Shown: positions 35,948 to 46,067, numbered from the stretch's first letter. The stretch is DNA of 64,000 nt from Acidovorax sp. GBBC 1281 (GCF_028473645.1 NZ_CP097269.1:2374001-2438000), one strand, 5' to 3'. Program-made: numbers and translations. Notes: a model not told the origin generated them from the sequence alone.

Positions 35948-37048
35948 ATGGCGATTTCTTCTTCCTTCCTGCGCGCGGTGGCGCTGGCCCCCGTGGCCGC
36001 CGCCACGCTGATGGCGGCCAGCGGCGCGGCCTCGGCCGCCACCTGGGTCTATGTGTCGAACGCCGACAGCCAGGACATCTCGGTGTACGAACTGGACCGC
36101 GCCGCCGGCAAACTCCAGCCGGTGGAGACCGTGCCCGTGGGCGGCCAGGCCATGCCCATGGCGGTCTCGCCCAACAAGCGCCAGCTGTACGTGGCGCTGC
36201 GCTCGCAGCCTTTCCGCGTGGTGACGCTGGCCATCGATCCGGCCAGCGGCCGCCTGAAGAAACAGGGCGAGGCCGCCCTGGCGGACAGCATGGCCAACAT
36301 CGACACCGATGCCACCGGCCGCTGGCTGTTCGCCGCGTCCTACCCGGGCCACAAGATCAGCGTCAACAGCATCGACAAGGACGGGCTGGTGGGCGCGGTG
36401 CAGCAGCTCATTCCCACGGCGCCCAACGCGCACGCCATCCATGCCGACGCGGCCAACCGCTACGTGTTTGCCACCAGCCTGGGCGGTGACCATCTGTCGA
36501 GCTGGCGCTTCGACGCCACCACAGGAAAGCTGACCGCCAACGAGCCGGCGCTGACCGCGGTGGCCCCGGAAAAGGCCGGTCCGCGCCACTTCGTCTGGGA
36601 CAAGGCGCAGCGGTATATGTACGTGGTGGACGAGTTGGACGCGGCCCTGCACGTGATGGCGTACGACGCCGAGCGCGGCACGCTGCGCGAGGTGCAGCGC
36701 ACCACCACCTTGCCGCCAGGCTTCACCGGCAAGCCCTGGGCGGCCGACCTACACCTGTCGCCCGACGGCCGCACGCTGTATGCGTCCGAGCGCACATCGA
36801 GCACGCTGTCCACCTTCCGCGTCGATGCGGCCACCGGGCAGGTCGAGCCGCTCGGCCAGGTGCCCACCGAGAAGTCGCCGCGCGGCTTTGCCGTCGATTC
36901 CTCGGGGCGCTTTCTGATCGCGGCGGGGCAGGACTCGCACAGCGTGTCGCTGCACCCCATCGATCCAGCCACCGGCGTGCCGGGCACGCCCACGCGCGTG
37001 GCGGCGGGCAAGAACCCCAACTGGGTCGAGATCGTCGATCTGCCTTGA
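35948..37048 (+). CDS. Exported seven-bladed beta-propeller lactonase (6-phosphogluconolactonase-like)
   Basis: A 366-residue protein with an N-terminal signal peptide (hydrophobic core LAPVAAATLMAASGAASA, then ATWVYVSN). Repeated propeller blades follow, such as YVSNADSQDISVY, VSPNKRQLYVAL, LSPDGRTLYASER and VDSSGRFLIAAGQ. It belongs to the YbhE/Pgl-type lactonase family. Export argues against a role in the pentose phosphate path; a sugar lactone outside the cytoplasm is more likely. It follows dctM by 20 bp and probably shares its transcript. Confidence 0.85.
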   Translation: MAISSSFLRAVALAPVAAATLMAASGAASAATWVYVSNADSQDISVYELDRAAGKLQPVETVPVGGQAMPMAVSPNKRQLYVALRSQPFRVVTLAIDPASGRLKKQGEAALADSMANIDTDATGRWLFAASYPGHKISVNSIDKDGLVGAVQQLIPTAPNAHAIHADAANRYVFATSLGGDHLSSWRFDATTGKLTANEPALTAVAPEKAGPRHFVWDKAQRYMYVVDELDAALHVMAYDAERGTLREVQRTTTLPPGFTGKPWAADLHLSPDGRTLYASERTSSTLSTFRVDAATGQVEPLGQVPTEKSPRGFAVDSSGRFLIAAGQDSHSVSLHPIDPATGVPGTPTRVAAGKNPNWVEIVDLP

Positions 37049-37154
37049 GGCATTGACGCCTTGGTGCGTGGGCACGCATGCGCATGCCCACCCGCGCGGC
37101 CTCGGGGCATGTGGCCCGCCGCGCTTCCTGAAAACACGACCGGAGACAAAACCC

Positions 37155-38210
37155 ATGCAAAGAGCGACACAAGACGCCGCCCCCCAGACCCCGCCATCGC
37201 GCCGCCGTTTCATGGCCGGCGCGCTGGCCGCCACGGCCACGGGCCTCGCGCAGGCCCAGGCGTTCGACTTCAAGCCGCAGCAGCGCTACCCCGATCCCTC
37301 GGTGCAGATCCTGGACCCGTCGTTCGCCAAGTACCGCCTGTTCAGCAGCAGCGTGGAGCAGATCGCCACGGGCTTTCGCTGGGTCGAAGGCCCGGTGTGG
37401 TTCGGCGATGGGCGCTACCTGCTGTTTTCCGACATTCCCAACAACCGCATCCTGCGCTGGGACGAGGCCACGGGGCAGACCGGCGTGTTCCGCCAGCCCT
37501 CCAACTTCTCCAACGGCCTGGGCCGCGACCGCCAGGGCCGGCTGCTGGCGTGCGAGCACCTGACCCGCCGCGTGACCCGCACCGAGTACGACGGCAGCAT
37601 CACCGTGCTGGCCGACCGCTTCGAGGGCAAGCGCCTGAATTCACCCAACGACATCGTTTGCCCGAGCGACGGCTCGGTCTGGTTCACCGACCCGCCGTTC
37701 GGCATCGGCGGCCACTGGGAGGGCGACAAGGCCGTCTCCGAGCTCCCGCATGCGCTGTACCGCATCGATCCGTCCGGCCGGCTGGACCGCGTGCTGGAGG
37801 CGCGCTTTCCCAACGGTCTGGCTTTCACGCCGGACGAAAAGCAGCTCTACCTGGTGGCGCGCACGGCCGACAACCGCCGCCAGATCGTGCGCTACGACGT
37901 CACCGCCCGCCAGGGGCTGGCCAACCCGACCGTGCTGATCGAGGGCGGGGCGGGCGCGCTGGACGGATTCAAGGTCGATGAAGACGGCAACCTGTGGTGC
38001 GGCTGGGGTAGCACGGGCGCGGCCGACTCGGTCGCCGCGGACCTGGACGGCGTGATGGTGTTCAACCCGGCCGGCAAGGCCATCGGTCACATCCGCCTGC
38101 CCGAGCGCTGCCCGAACCTCGTCTTCGGCGGCCCGAAGAAAAACCGCCTCTTCATGGCCAGCAGCCACTCGATTTATTCGCTCTACGTGGAAACGCGCGG
38201 AGCGGTCTGA
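37155..38210 (+). CDS. Tat-exported SMP-30/gluconolactonase-family protein
   Basis: A 351-residue six-bladed propeller with a twin-arginine leader (PPSRRRFMAGALAATATGLA), so probably folded before export to the periplasm. Metal-site segments are WVEGPVWFGDG (Glu), LNSPNDIVCPSDGSVWFTDP (Asn) and LDGFKVDEDGNLWCG (Asp). It likely hydrolyses gluconolactone or another aldonolactone in the periplasm. It is the second of three exported propellers in this island, and distinct from the cytosolic lactonase at 32047-32985. Confidence 0.88.
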   Translation: MQRATQDAAPQTPPSRRRFMAGALAATATGLAQAQAFDFKPQQRYPDPSVQILDPSFAKYRLFSSSVEQIATGFRWVEGPVWFGDGRYLLFSDIPNNRILRWDEATGQTGVFRQPSNFSNGLGRDRQGRLLACEHLTRRVTRTEYDGSITVLADRFEGKRLNSPNDIVCPSDGSVWFTDPPFGIGGHWEGDKAVSELPHALYRIDPSGRLDRVLEARFPNGLAFTPDEKQLYLVARTADNRRQIVRYDVTARQGLANPTVLIEGGAGALDGFKVDEDGNLWCGWGSTGAADSVAADLDGVMVFNPAGKAIGHIRLPERCPNLVFGGPKKNRLFMASSHSIYSLYVETRGAV

Positions 38211-38235
38211 TTTTCAAAACCAGGAGACAACGCAC

Positions 38236-39228
38236 ATGCAACGCAGAACCTTCATCGCCGCCGCAGCTGCTGCGGCTGCCGGCAGCTTCATCGGCCTGCC
38301 CGCCTTCGCGCAGGGCACCTGGCCCACCGGCAAGACCATCACCTACCTCGTGCCGTTCGCCGCCGGCGGCACCACCGACACGCTGGGCCGGCTGATCAGC
38401 CAGCAGCTGGGCACCGCCCTGGGCACGACCGTGGTGGTAGACAACAAGGGCGGGGCGGGCGGCAGCGTCGGCTCGGAAATCGCGGCCCGCGCGGCACCGG
38501 ACGGCTACACGCTGCTGGGCGGCACCATCAGCTCGCACGCCATCAACGTGAGCCTGTACCCGAAGCTGGGCTACGACCCAGTGAAGTCGTTCGCGCCCGT
38601 CACGCTCATCGGCACCAATCCCGTGGTGCTGGTGGTGGCGGCCAGCAGTCCCTACAAAACGCTGAAGGACGTGCTGGATGCGGCCCGCGGCAAGTCGGGC
38701 GGCCTGTCGTCGGCCTCCGCCGGCACCGGCACCTCGCAGCATCTGGCGCTGGAGCTTCTGGCCTACAAGTCGGGCGTGAAGTTCACCCACGTGCCTTACA
38801 AGGGCAGCGGCCCGGCCATCCAGGACGTGATCGGCGGGCAGGTGGACATGATGTTCGACACCACCGTCGTGGCCGCGCCGCACATCCAGAGCGGCAAGCT
38901 GCGCGCCATTGCCGTCACCTCGGCCAAGCGCCTGGGCTCGATGCCTGATGTGCCCACCGTGGCCGAATCCGGCTTGAAGGGACTGGCCGATTTCGAAGTG
39001 CAGTCGTGGCAGGCCATCTTCGTGCCCGCAGGGACGCCCGAGCCGGTCGTGACCCGCCTGCACACCGAGATCCGCAAGATCCTCGCGCAGCCGGACATGC
39101 AGACCCGCCTCAAGAGCTTCGGCATGGAGCCGGCCGACATGACGACCGCGCAGATCGCCGCCTTCCAGAAGGCCGAAGTCGCCAAGTGGGCGCAGGTGAT
39201 CAAGGCCGCCAACATCAAGGTGGATTGA
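38236..39228 (+). CDS. Second Bug-family periplasmic solute receptor
   Basis: A 330-residue Bug receptor with a twin-Arg-like leader ([18 protein letters not shown], ending AFAQG). The usual segments are [53 protein letters not shown] and [11 protein letters not shown]. It is distinct from the copy at 29222-30193. No TctA or TctB lies nearby, so it may work with a distant transporter. It begins 25 bp after the gluconolactonase gene with a GGAGA ribosome site. Confidence 0.9.
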   Translation: MQRRTFIAAAAAAAAGSFIGLPAFAQGTWPTGKTITYLVPFAAGGTTDTLGRLISQQLGTALGTTVVVDNKGGAGGSVGSEIAARAAPDGYTLLGGTISSHAINVSLYPKLGYDPVKSFAPVTLIGTNPVVLVVAASSPYKTLKDVLDAARGKSGGLSSASAGTGTSQHLALELLAYKSGVKFTHVPYKGSGPAIQDVIGGQVDMMFDTTVVAAPHIQSGKLRAIAVTSAKRLGSMPDVPTVAESGLKGLADFEVQSWQAIFVPAGTPEPVVTRLHTEIRKILAQPDMQTRLKSFGMEPADMTTAQIAAFQKAEVAKWAQVIKAANIKVD

Positions 39229-39424
39229 CGCCGCGCTGTGGCGTGACCCGGCCCGGTGCCCTGGCGCCCGGGCCCGCTGCATGCCGGGGAGGGGATGGGA
39301 GACCCGTCCGGCGCGTTCGCGCCCATGGCTGACAGGGGCAGTGGTGCCGGCGCGGCACACTGGCCCGCATCGCGGCGCATCCGCCGCGATCGGCACCCCA
39401 ACAGCAAAGAAGGCAGGTTCTCCC

Positions 39425-40804
39425 ATGCACGCGCGACGCTCCCATCTTCCCCCGTTTTCAACCGCCCGCTGGCCTGTCGCCGTCCTGGGCTGCGCGCTGG
39501 CCGGGGCCCTGGCCGGCTGCGGCGATACGGCACGGCTGCCGCCCGAGGCCGGAGTGGGCCCGTCGCCCACGCTGCCCGAACCCCACAAGACCCTGATCCC
39601 CACCGTTCACATCGCACCCGCCAAGGGGTGGCCCGACGGCATGCAGCCCACCCCCATGGCGGGCATGAAGGTCACCGCGCTGGCCAAGGGGTTGGACCAT
39701 CCGCGCTGGGTGTACGTGCTGCCCAACGGCGACGTGCTGGTCGCGGAGAGCAACACGCCGGCCAAGCCCAAGGAAGACCAGGGGCTGGTGAAGAACGTGC
39801 GCAACTGGGTCATGGGCAAGGTCATGGGCCGCGCGGGCTCGGGCGCGCCGTCGGCCGACCGCATCACCTTGCTGCGCGACACCGACGGCGACGGCGTCGC
39901 GGAAACCCGCAGCGTGTTCCTGCAGGGCCTGCACTCCCCGTTCGGCATGGCGCTGGTGGGGGGCGATTTCTACGTCGCCAACACCGATGCGGTGGTGCGC
40001 TTTCCGTACACGGCGGGCCAGACCACCATCACGGCGCCGGCCACCAAGGTGGTGGACCTGCCCGGCCTGCCGTTCAACCACCACTGGACCAAGAACCTCA
40101 TCGCCAGCCCGGACGGCCGCAAGCTCTATGTGACGGTAGGCTCCAACAGCAACGTGGCCGAGAACGGCATCGAAGCCGAGCAAGGCCGCGCCGCCATCTG
40201 GGAGGTGGACCGCGCCAGCGGCGCCCACCGCATCTTCGCCAGCGGCCTGCGCAATCCGAACGGCCTGGGCTGGGCCCCCGGCAGCGGCGCGCTGTGGACG
40301 GTGGTGAACGAACGCGACGAGATCGGCAGCGACCTCGTGCCCGACTACCTCACCTCGGTGAAGGAGGGCGCGTTCTACGGCTGGCCCTACAGCTACTACG
40401 GCCAGCACGTGGATGTGCGGGTGAAGCCGCCCCAGCCGGACCAGGTCGCCAAAGCCATCGCACCTGACTATGCGCTGGGCAGCCACGTGGCGCCCCTGGG
40501 GCTGGCCTTCTCGGGCCCGCCATCGGCCGGCAACGGGTTGCCGCAGCAACTGGCCCAGGGTGCCTTTGTGGGCCTGCACGGCTCGTGGAACCGCAAGCCG
40601 CGCAGTGGCTACAAGGTGGTCTTCGTGCCCTTCGAAAACGGCCAGCCCAAGGGCCAGCCGATTGACGTGCTGACCGGGTTCCTCAGCCCCGAAGGCGATG
40701 CCTATGGCCGTCCCGTCGGCGTGGCGCTGGATGCGCGCGGCGGGCTGCTGGTGGCCGATGACGTGGGCAATGCCATCTGGCGGGTTTCGGGCACGCCCCG
40801 ATAG
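39425..40804 (+). CDS. Soluble sugar dehydrogenase-like (L-sorbosone dehydrogenase family) lipoprotein
   Basis: A 459-residue six-bladed propeller of the PQQ-dependent sGDH/sorbosone dehydrogenase superfamily. A lipobox (ALAGALAGC) is near residue 32. Core segments are [56 protein letters not shown] and [28 protein letters not shown]. Likely attached to the outer membrane facing the periplasm. Whether it binds PQQ is not certain, and no pqq synthesis genes are in the window. It probably oxidises a sugar or aldose feeding the lactonases. Confidence 0.82.
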   Translation: MHARRSHLPPFSTARWPVAVLGCALAGALAGCGDTARLPPEAGVGPSPTLPEPHKTLIPTVHIAPAKGWPDGMQPTPMAGMKVTALAKGLDHPRWVYVLPNGDVLVAESNTPAKPKEDQGLVKNVRNWVMGKVMGRAGSGAPSADRITLLRDTDGDGVAETRSVFLQGLHSPFGMALVGGDFYVANTDAVVRFPYTAGQTTITAPATKVVDLPGLPFNHHWTKNLIASPDGRKLYVTVGSNSNVAENGIEAEQGRAAIWEVDRASGAHRIFASGLRNPNGLGWAPGSGALWTVVNERDEIGSDLVPDYLTSVKEGAFYGWPYSYYGQHVDVRVKPPQPDQVAKAIAPDYALGSHVAPLGLAFSGPPSAGNGLPQQLAQGAFVGLHGSWNRKPRSGYKVVFVPFENGQPKGQPIDVLTGFLSPEGDAYGRPVGVALDARGGLLVADDVGNAIWRVSGTPR

Positions 40805-40819
40805 GATGGTGGAGGCTGC

Positions 40820-41875
40820 TCAGCGCCAGATCGCCTGAATCGGCACCTCGGCGGGCATCATGTTGATGTACTGCACCAGGCGGGGCCGCGCGCCGCGGTT
40901 GGGGCTGGCGCCATGGGGCAGGGCCTGTTGCCAGATCACCAGGTCGCCGGCCCCCGCGCCGATGGGCCGGGCGCCCAGTGCCTGGAAATCCTGCCTGCGC
41001 GGATCGGCGTCCGGGGGCAGTCCGGCCAGCCACCCTTCCACCTGGCGGTGAAAGCCCGGCACCACGGTGAGCGCACCCTGTTCGGGCGGCGTGTCCGTGA
41101 GGTAGAGGATGCCCTGGGTGCAGAAGGGGATGGGTGGCTCCAAGCTCACATCCCAGTGCAGCCCCTGGGCCTGGTAAGGGTGGCCGGGGCGCTCCGGCAC
41201 ATTGAAACCGCAGCGGTCCGTGCTGCGCCACAGGTCGGCGGTGCCCCACAACTGCGCGAACGCCTTGTGGATGCGCAGCGCCCGGCGGTTCGCCTCGAAC
41301 GCGGGGTGCTGGAACAGCTGGACCATGATGTTGCGCGGGGCGTTGCGGTACCACGACTCCACGTCGTCCGGCGTGGCGCCCACCGCCTCCCACACCACTT
41401 GCGCGGCGGCGGCGCTGTCGTCGGGCGCCACGGCCTGCCGCACGATCACGTAGCCGTGCTCGTCCCAGTGCGCCAGGTCGTCGGCATCCAGCACGGGCGG
41501 CATGGCGTCGACCTGGGCATGCAGTCGGGCCACGGCGTCGGGCACGGGCCCGCCGTCCACCAGCGCCTGGATGCGGGCGGTGGTGGCGGCATCGGGCGCT
41601 CCGGCGGTGCGCACGATCCAGTCCTCGAAGTCCGCGAACTCCGGCGCATGCCACAGCACGTGCTGCATGGTCTGCTCCAGGCCCAGGCCCAGTGCCGCGA
41701 GCACGATCTGCGTGCGATGGGATTCCGCGTTCTCGCCCGTGGGCAGGCCTTGGCGCGCCGCCATCCAGCGCGACCAGCAGCGCTTGAGGTAGGGCACCTG
41801 CAAGGCGCCGCGCTCGCCGGGCGGGCAAAGGGGATCGGCTGGTTTCAGTGATGGGGTGATCATGCTGGGAGTCAT
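40820..41875 (-). CDS. Phytanoyl-CoA dioxygenase (PhyH)-family protein
   Basis: A 351-residue Fe(II)/2-oxoglutarate oxygenase. The facial triad is seen as H-W-D (GLHWDVSL) and a distal His in PHGASPNRGARPR, followed by the 2-oxoglutarate-binding Arg. The N-terminal third is extra compared with short PhyH enzymes and has no domain I recognise. Substrate is unknown. The ATG at 41875 (MTPSM) or 41863 may be used. The gene follows hipA by 4 bp on the same strand but has no obvious link to it, and it is convergent with the sugar dehydrogenase gene. Confidence 0.75.
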   Translation of the reverse strand: MTPSMITPSLKPADPLCPPGERGALQVPYLKRCWSRWMAARQGLPTGENAESHRTQIVLAALGLGLEQTMQHVLWHAPEFADFEDWIVRTAGAPDAATTARIQALVDGGPVPDAVARLHAQVDAMPPVLDADDLAHWDEHGYVIVRQAVAPDDSAAAAQVVWEAVGATPDDVESWYRNAPRNIMVQLFQHPAFEANRRALRIHKAFAQLWGTADLWRSTDRCGFNVPERPGHPYQAQGLHWDVSLEPPIPFCTQGILYLTDTPPEQGALTVVPGFHRQVEGWLAGLPPDADPRRQDFQALGARPIGAGAGDLVIWQQALPHGASPNRGARPRLVQYINMMPAEVPIQAIWR

Positions 41876-41879
41876 GCTT

Positions 41880-43193
41880 TCAGCTCCGTGTGAGCGCGAC
41901 ACCGCCTGCCAGGCGCTCCACGACCGATCGGCGCATCGCGGGTGGCGCGTCGGCGATGCGCTCGGGCCACGTCTGCTGGGCCAGGCGCACCGAATCGCGC
42001 AGCAGCGCAAGATGGCGCGGCGCCCGCAGCAGGCCGGCGGCCTTGATCAGCCCCTCCATGTCGTCCCATGAAAAGGCGCGCAGGGTTTTGTCGATGGCCC
42101 GATTCACCGCGTACTGGCTTTCGGGCACACCCTCGAAGAACGCGGCGACGCACACCGGGTCGTACAGCGGCGACAACTGCGGTGCGCGCCCGTCAGGGTA
42201 GACCAGCGCCCAGTTCTTGAGGTGCGCATCGGTGTTGCCCATGAGGATGAAGGCGACCATGCGGGCGAGGAACTCGCGGGTGTCGTGCACGGGCTGGTGG
42301 CTCAGGCGGTCCAGCACGCGCAGCATGGTGGCGTAGTCCTGCAGGATGCCCTTGCCGTACTTTTGCCGCGGCGTGTAGCCCAGCACCTGGTTGAACTCTT
42401 CCATGTGCACCCGCTGGCCGCCGGGCAGGTGGTCGAATCGCTGTACGGCCAGGATCTCGTCGAAGGGCACGGCGTCGGGCAGATCGGCCTCGGCGCGGGT
42501 GATGACATCCGCCTGGGCGCAGTCCAGGCCGAGCGCCCGGCACAGCTGGTAGCCGGCGTGTTCGTTGGCCACCAGGTCGGGGTGGGCGGTGGTGGGCAGC
42601 TTCAGGATCACGCTGCCGGCCGCGCCCTTGCGGTGCACGGTGTAGCGCCGCCCTTCCTGCACTGCGCTGAACTTGGTGACCACGCCGGGCAACGAGGCCG
42701 CGTCCTCCACCGGGTATTCGACGAAGCCCGGCTCCAGCACGTCCAGGCCCTGGGTGGTGTGCCAGTGGCGAACCACGTCGGGCACGCCGTCCTGTGCGGG
42801 CACGGGCTCCACCTCCAGTGCGCCCATCAGGTCGTGGCCCGCGGCGGCCAGCAGCTCGAACTCGTCGTCGGGCATGCAGCCGCGCTCGCGCGCGAGCCGC
42901 TCGCGGTTGTGGCCTTCGGGCAGCAGGTTCTGGAAGTACACCGGCCAGCGGCCATCGGTGCGCACCAGCCGGGCGTCGCGCGCCGAAGCCAGGATCTGCT
43001 GCGTGGCGGCCTCGTTCTCGCCCTGAAAGCTGAGCGACAGGGTGGGGCGGCCGGGGTCGTTGATGTAGCTGGCATCGAACGATACGCGCAGGATGTCGCC
43101 GTACTGCGAGAGGTAGCCGATCGTCGTGCGGCCGGCACCCTGGCCGGCCGGGCGGTGCAGATACAGGCGCAGGTAACGGATGGAGGTGCTCAT
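41880..43193 (-). CDS. hipA: HipA-family serine/threonine kinase toxin
   Basis: A 437-residue HipA kinase. Key residues are Lys198 (VILKLP), Glu211, catalytic Asp322 with Asn327 (GNTDAHLKNW) and metal Asp345 (SPLYDPV). Known HipA phosphorylates glutamyl-tRNA synthetase and causes growth arrest and persistence. The N-terminal subdomain includes FSFQGE-like SLSFQGENEAA and YFQNLLPEG. It is encoded 20 bp after hipB and all catalytic residues appear intact. Confidence 0.93.
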   Translation of the reverse strand: MSTSIRYLRLYLHRPAGQGAGRTTIGYLSQYGDILRVSFDASYINDPGRPTLSLSFQGENEAATQQILASARDARLVRTDGRWPVYFQNLLPEGHNRERLARERGCMPDDEFELLAAAGHDLMGALEVEPVPAQDGVPDVVRHWHTTQGLDVLEPGFVEYPVEDAASLPGVVTKFSAVQEGRRYTVHRKGAAGSVILKLPTTAHPDLVANEHAGYQLCRALGLDCAQADVITRAEADLPDAVPFDEILAVQRFDHLPGGQRVHMEEFNQVLGYTPRQKYGKGILQDYATMLRVLDRLSHQPVHDTREFLARMVAFILMGNTDAHLKNWALVYPDGRAPQLSPLYDPVCVAAFFEGVPESQYAVNRAIDKTLRAFSWDDMEGLIKAAGLLRAPRHLALLRDSVRLAQQTWPERIADAPPAMRRSVVERLAGGVALTRS

Positions 43194-43213
43194 GGCGGGT
43201 CAGCCGGCCGCGC

Positions 43214-43522
43214 TCAGCCTTCTTTGCGCAGGCTGTCGATCACCGAAGGCGGGGCATCCACGCCCTGGGGCTGCCCCAGGAATTTGCCGCCCGACTGGAT
43301 GAAGGCCTGCAGGCTCGGCCGAAGGGTGCTGGGCACGGCGATGATGTCCATTCCCAGTACGCGGGCCATTTCCGTCAGGGTGGAATAGCGGGGATCGAGG
43401 TCGCCCCCTTCGGTGCGCTGCACCGTCATCCGCGAGAGGCCGGCCCGTTCGGCCAACTCGGCCTGGGTGAGCTGGCTGGCCTTGCGTGCCACGGTCAGGC
43501 TGTGGATCAGATCGTTGGTCAT
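43214..43522 (-). CDS. hipB: HipB-like antitoxin and autorepressor
   Basis: A 102-residue HTH_3/Xre-type DNA-binding protein. The helix-turn-helix is at about residues 19-40 (LTQAELAERAGLSRMTVQRTE), and the C-terminal tail ends VIDSLRKEG. It should bind and neutralise HipA and repress the operon. A 26-bp inverted repeat lies 11 bp upstream of the start. Order antitoxin then toxin is the usual one. Confidence 0.9.
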   Translation of the reverse strand: MTNDLIHSLTVARKASQLTQAELAERAGLSRMTVQRTEGGDLDPRYSTLTEMARVLGMDIIAVPSTLRPSLQAFIQSGGKFLGQPQGVDAPPSVIDSLRKEG

Positions 43523-43532
43523 GATCCTGTTT

Positions 43533-43558
43533 ATACTCTTTTTTTGTCAAAAGAGTAT
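43533..43558 (-). promoter_or_regulatory. HipB operator (inverted repeat)
   Basis: Perfect 10-bp arms ATACTCTTTT and AAAAGAGTAT separated by 6 bp. Lying just before the hipB ATG, it is positioned to cover the promoter or leader. It is AT-rich compared with the surrounding sequence. Confidence 0.75.
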
Positions 43559-43653
43559 TCTAAGTTTCACTTTCTGGTCGTCTGGGTGAACTAGACCGGG
43601 GCTGTCGCCACGGGACCGCTCCCTGTACCGGGCTACCCCTCGGGGCCACCGGC

Positions 43654-43869
43654 TCAGGCGAACGTGTTGACCTGGGTGCCCAGCGCGCCGGAGGTGGCCA
43701 GTGCCGGTTGGGGCATCGATTGCTTCATCGACTCGATCAGCAAGGTGGCGGAGGCCTCCTGGGTGTCCAGCGCCTTTTTCAGCACCCGGATGTTCAGGGC
43801 ATCGGAATTCTTCTGGCTGGCCATGGCCGTTGCGGTGTTGACGACCGATTGGGAAAGCGCGACATCCAT
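43654..43869 (-). CDS. Putative motility protein, YjfB-like
   Basis: A 71-residue protein (MDVALSQSVVNTATAMASQ, then ALNIRVLKKALDTQEASATLLIES). It matches the pattern of the YjfB motility family: a short N-terminal helix, then LKKALDxQ and a helical segment. The function is unknown; homologues occur near flagellar genes, but none are nearby here. The stop lies well before hipB, and no clear terminator was found. Confidence 0.75.
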   Translation of the reverse strand: MDVALSQSVVNTATAMASQKNSDALNIRVLKKALDTQEASATLLIESMKQSMPQPALATSGALGTQVNTFA

Positions 43870-43929
43870 GGGGTGCTCCTGTTGGGGCCTCGGGGCGAGG
43901 CGAAAGCAAAGACCCCTCCCTTTTCGGCA

Positions 43930-43960
43930 CCCCCGCCTGGAACTGAAGCCCAGGCGGGGG
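43930..43960. terminator. Strong hairpin after the flavin disulfide reductase gene
   Basis: A perfect 11-bp stem CCCCCGCCTGG / CCAGGCGGGGG with a 9-nt loop, 8 bp after the stop of the reductase gene. It lacks a T tract, so it may be a transcript-end stabiliser or a weak terminator. Confidence 0.55.
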
Positions 43961-43968
43961 CGGAATAT

Positions 43969-45381
43969 TCAATCGAGCGCGCTGGCCCCATAGGCGGAGC
44001 AGGCCGACAGGTCCGACGCGCTGCCGCTGGGCAGGTGCGAAGCCGCATCGCGCAGCGCGGTGCGCAGGCCTTCCTCCAGGACCGGGTGGTAGAACGGCAT
44101 GCGCAGCAGGTCCTGCACCGTGAGCGACCGGTCGATGGCCAGCGCCAGCAGATGCGCCAGGTGCTCTCCGCTGGGGGCGCACAGCTCCGAGCCCAGGATG
44201 CGGCCGCTTTCGCGTTCCGCATACACGTTCAGGCGGCCATGGTTGTGCTGCGCCGCGCGTGCGCGGCCCTGGCGGGAGAAATCCACTGAGCCCGTCACGA
44301 ACTCGCCCTCTTTCAGGTCCTTCCAGGCCTGGCCGATCACCGCCGCGTTGGGCTGGGTGAACACGATGGAAAGCGGCGTGCGCCGGCGAAAGCACTGCGG
44401 CTCGGGTGCCATGGCGTTCAGGGCGGCCATGTGGCCCTCGTCGGAGGCCTCGTGCAGCAGCGGCCGGCGGTCGTCGGCATCGCCGGCCATGAACACGGGC
44501 AGGTCCGCGATCTGCATGGTGCGCGCATCCACGGGCGGCTTGCCGTGCGGGTCCAGGGGGATGCCCAGGGTGTCGAGGCCGAGGTGTTCGATGTTCGGCC
44601 GCCGCCCCATGGCCGCCAGCACCTGGTCCACCACCACCGTGGTGCTGCCGTTGCTGACCTCGATCCCGCCCGGCACTTCGCGCAAGCGGGCCTCCTCGCC
44701 CACGCTGACCACGAATTCGTCTTTCAGCACGGCCTTGAGCGCGCCGAGGATGTCGGGGTCGGACAGCCCGGCCAGCGATGGCCCGGTCGAGAACGCCGCC
44801 ACCTCCACGCCCAGCCGCGACAGGGCCTGCGCCAGTTCCGCGCCCAGCGGTCCCAGCCCGATGACCGCCATGCGCGGCCCCAGGGTGGGCTGCTCGAAGA
44901 GGGTGTCGGTGGTCAGGATGCGGTCGCCGAACGCCAGCCATTCCTCGGGAATGATGGGGCGCGAGCCGGTGGCGATGATGACGCTGCGGGCATGGTAGGT
45001 CTTGCCTCCCACTTCCACCGTGCCCGGGCCGCGCAGCCGCGCGTGGCCCGAAATGCCCTGGTCGCCGACCGCCGATGCCTTCTCGGTGCCCGCCACGAAC
45101 TCGTCGCGCAGGGCGCGCACGCGCTCCAGCACGGCAGGCATGTCGACGGAGAGGCCGTCCCCGCCGCGCAGGCCGAAGGTGTCGAATGCGTGGCGCCGGT
45201 GGTAGGCGTTGGCCGCTTCGATCAGCATCTTGGAGGGCATGCAGCCCACCCGCGCGCAGGTGGTCCCCCAGGGGCCATCGTTGACGATCCGCACGCGGTC
45301 GGTGCGTTTGCGAACCTCGCGCAACGCGGCAAGGCCTGCCGATCCCGCGCCGATGATGATGGCGTCCAGGGGTGGGCTCAT
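43969..45381 (-). CDS. Dihydrolipoamide dehydrogenase-like flavin disulfide reductase
   Basis: A 470-residue class I pyridine nucleotide-disulfide oxidoreductase. FAD motif [14 protein letters not shown], redox-active Cys42-x4-Cys47 ([12 protein letters not shown]), second Rossmann [14 protein letters not shown], and the C-terminal His-Glu pair ([14 protein letters not shown]). It may be an E3-type dihydrolipoyl dehydrogenase or a related reductase such as soluble transhydrogenase or mercuric-type. No 2-oxoacid dehydrogenase E1 or E2 gene is nearby, so its partner is unknown. Confidence 0.82.
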   Translation of the reverse strand: MSPPLDAIIIGAGSAGLAALREVRKRTDRVRIVNDGPWGTTCARVGCMPSKMLIEAANAYHRRHAFDTFGLRGGDGLSVDMPAVLERVRALRDEFVAGTEKASAVGDQGISGHARLRGPGTVEVGGKTYHARSVIIATGSRPIIPEEWLAFGDRILTTDTLFEQPTLGPRMAVIGLGPLGAELAQALSRLGVEVAAFSTGPSLAGLSDPDILGALKAVLKDEFVVSVGEEARLREVPGGIEVSNGSTTVVVDQVLAAMGRRPNIEHLGLDTLGIPLDPHGKPPVDARTMQIADLPVFMAGDADDRRPLLHEASDEGHMAALNAMAPEPQCFRRRTPLSIVFTQPNAAVIGQAWKDLKEGEFVTGSVDFSRQGRARAAQHNHGRLNVYAERESGRILGSELCAPSGEHLAHLLALAIDRSLTVQDLLRMPFYHPVLEEGLRTALRDAASHLPSGSASDLSACSAYGASALD

Positions 45382-45479
45382 GGGTCGATCTCCTCAGGGG
45401 TGGCGAATGGCTGAGTGTCCCCGGGTCGCAGGGCGGGGCCTGTAGGTGCAGGGCACTTTCGGCGCAGGCGATGGCGGCG

Positions 45480-46067
45480 CTACGGCGCGATCCAGCCGAT
45501 GCGGCCCTGGCAGGCGTCGTTCAGCCGCTGCACGAACGCCCCCTCCTGCGGCTGAGGCAGCTGGAGGCGCACGGCCACCAGCGAGCCGTGGACCACCTCG
45601 CCCAGCGTGGCGCCGGCCGCCTCGACCTCGCGGCGCACCAGGCCCTCCAGGGCATAGGGCACCTCGCACTGCAGCGCCACCATGCGCTGCAGCGGCACCT
45701 TCTCGGCCGGCAGCAGCGCCTGCGCGATGGTGTCGGTGTAGGCCCGCACCAGCCCGCCCGCACCCAGCTTGACGCCGCCGAAGTAGCGCACCACGGTGGC
45801 CAGCACGCCTTCGAGGTCCTGGTGGCGCAGCACCTCCAGCATCGGGCGGCCGGCAGTTCCACCGGGTTCGCCGTCATCCACCGCGGCCGACTGGCCGCCC
45901 GCCAGCAGCGCCCAGCAGACGTGCGCGGCGCCGGGGTGCTGCTGCCACAGCGCATCGACGGTGGCCTGGGCCGACGCGCGGTCCGCCATGGGCTGCACGC
46001 AGCCGATGAACCGGCTTTTCTTGATGACCAGTTCGCTGTGGGTGGGGGTTCGCACGGTGTAGGGCAT
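45480..46067 (-). CDS. IMPACT/YigZ-family protein
   Basis: A 195-residue protein of the UPF0029/YigZ family. Family segments are [32 protein letters not shown] and [19 protein letters not shown]. The C-terminal half is the DUF1949 domain. YigZ is thought to act in translation-related regulation, but its reaction is unknown. It is read leftward away from the azurin gene with a 186-bp gap, in which I see no defined element. Confidence 0.88.
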   Translation of the reverse strand: MPYTVRTPTHSELVIKKSRFIGCVQPMADRASAQATVDALWQQHPGAAHVCWALLAGGQSAAVDDGEPGGTAGRPMLEVLRHQDLEGVLATVVRYFGGVKLGAGGLVRAYTDTIAQALLPAEKVPLQRMVALQCEVPYALEGLVRREVEAAGATLGEVVHGSLVAVRLQLPQPQEGAFVQRLNDACQGRIGWIAP

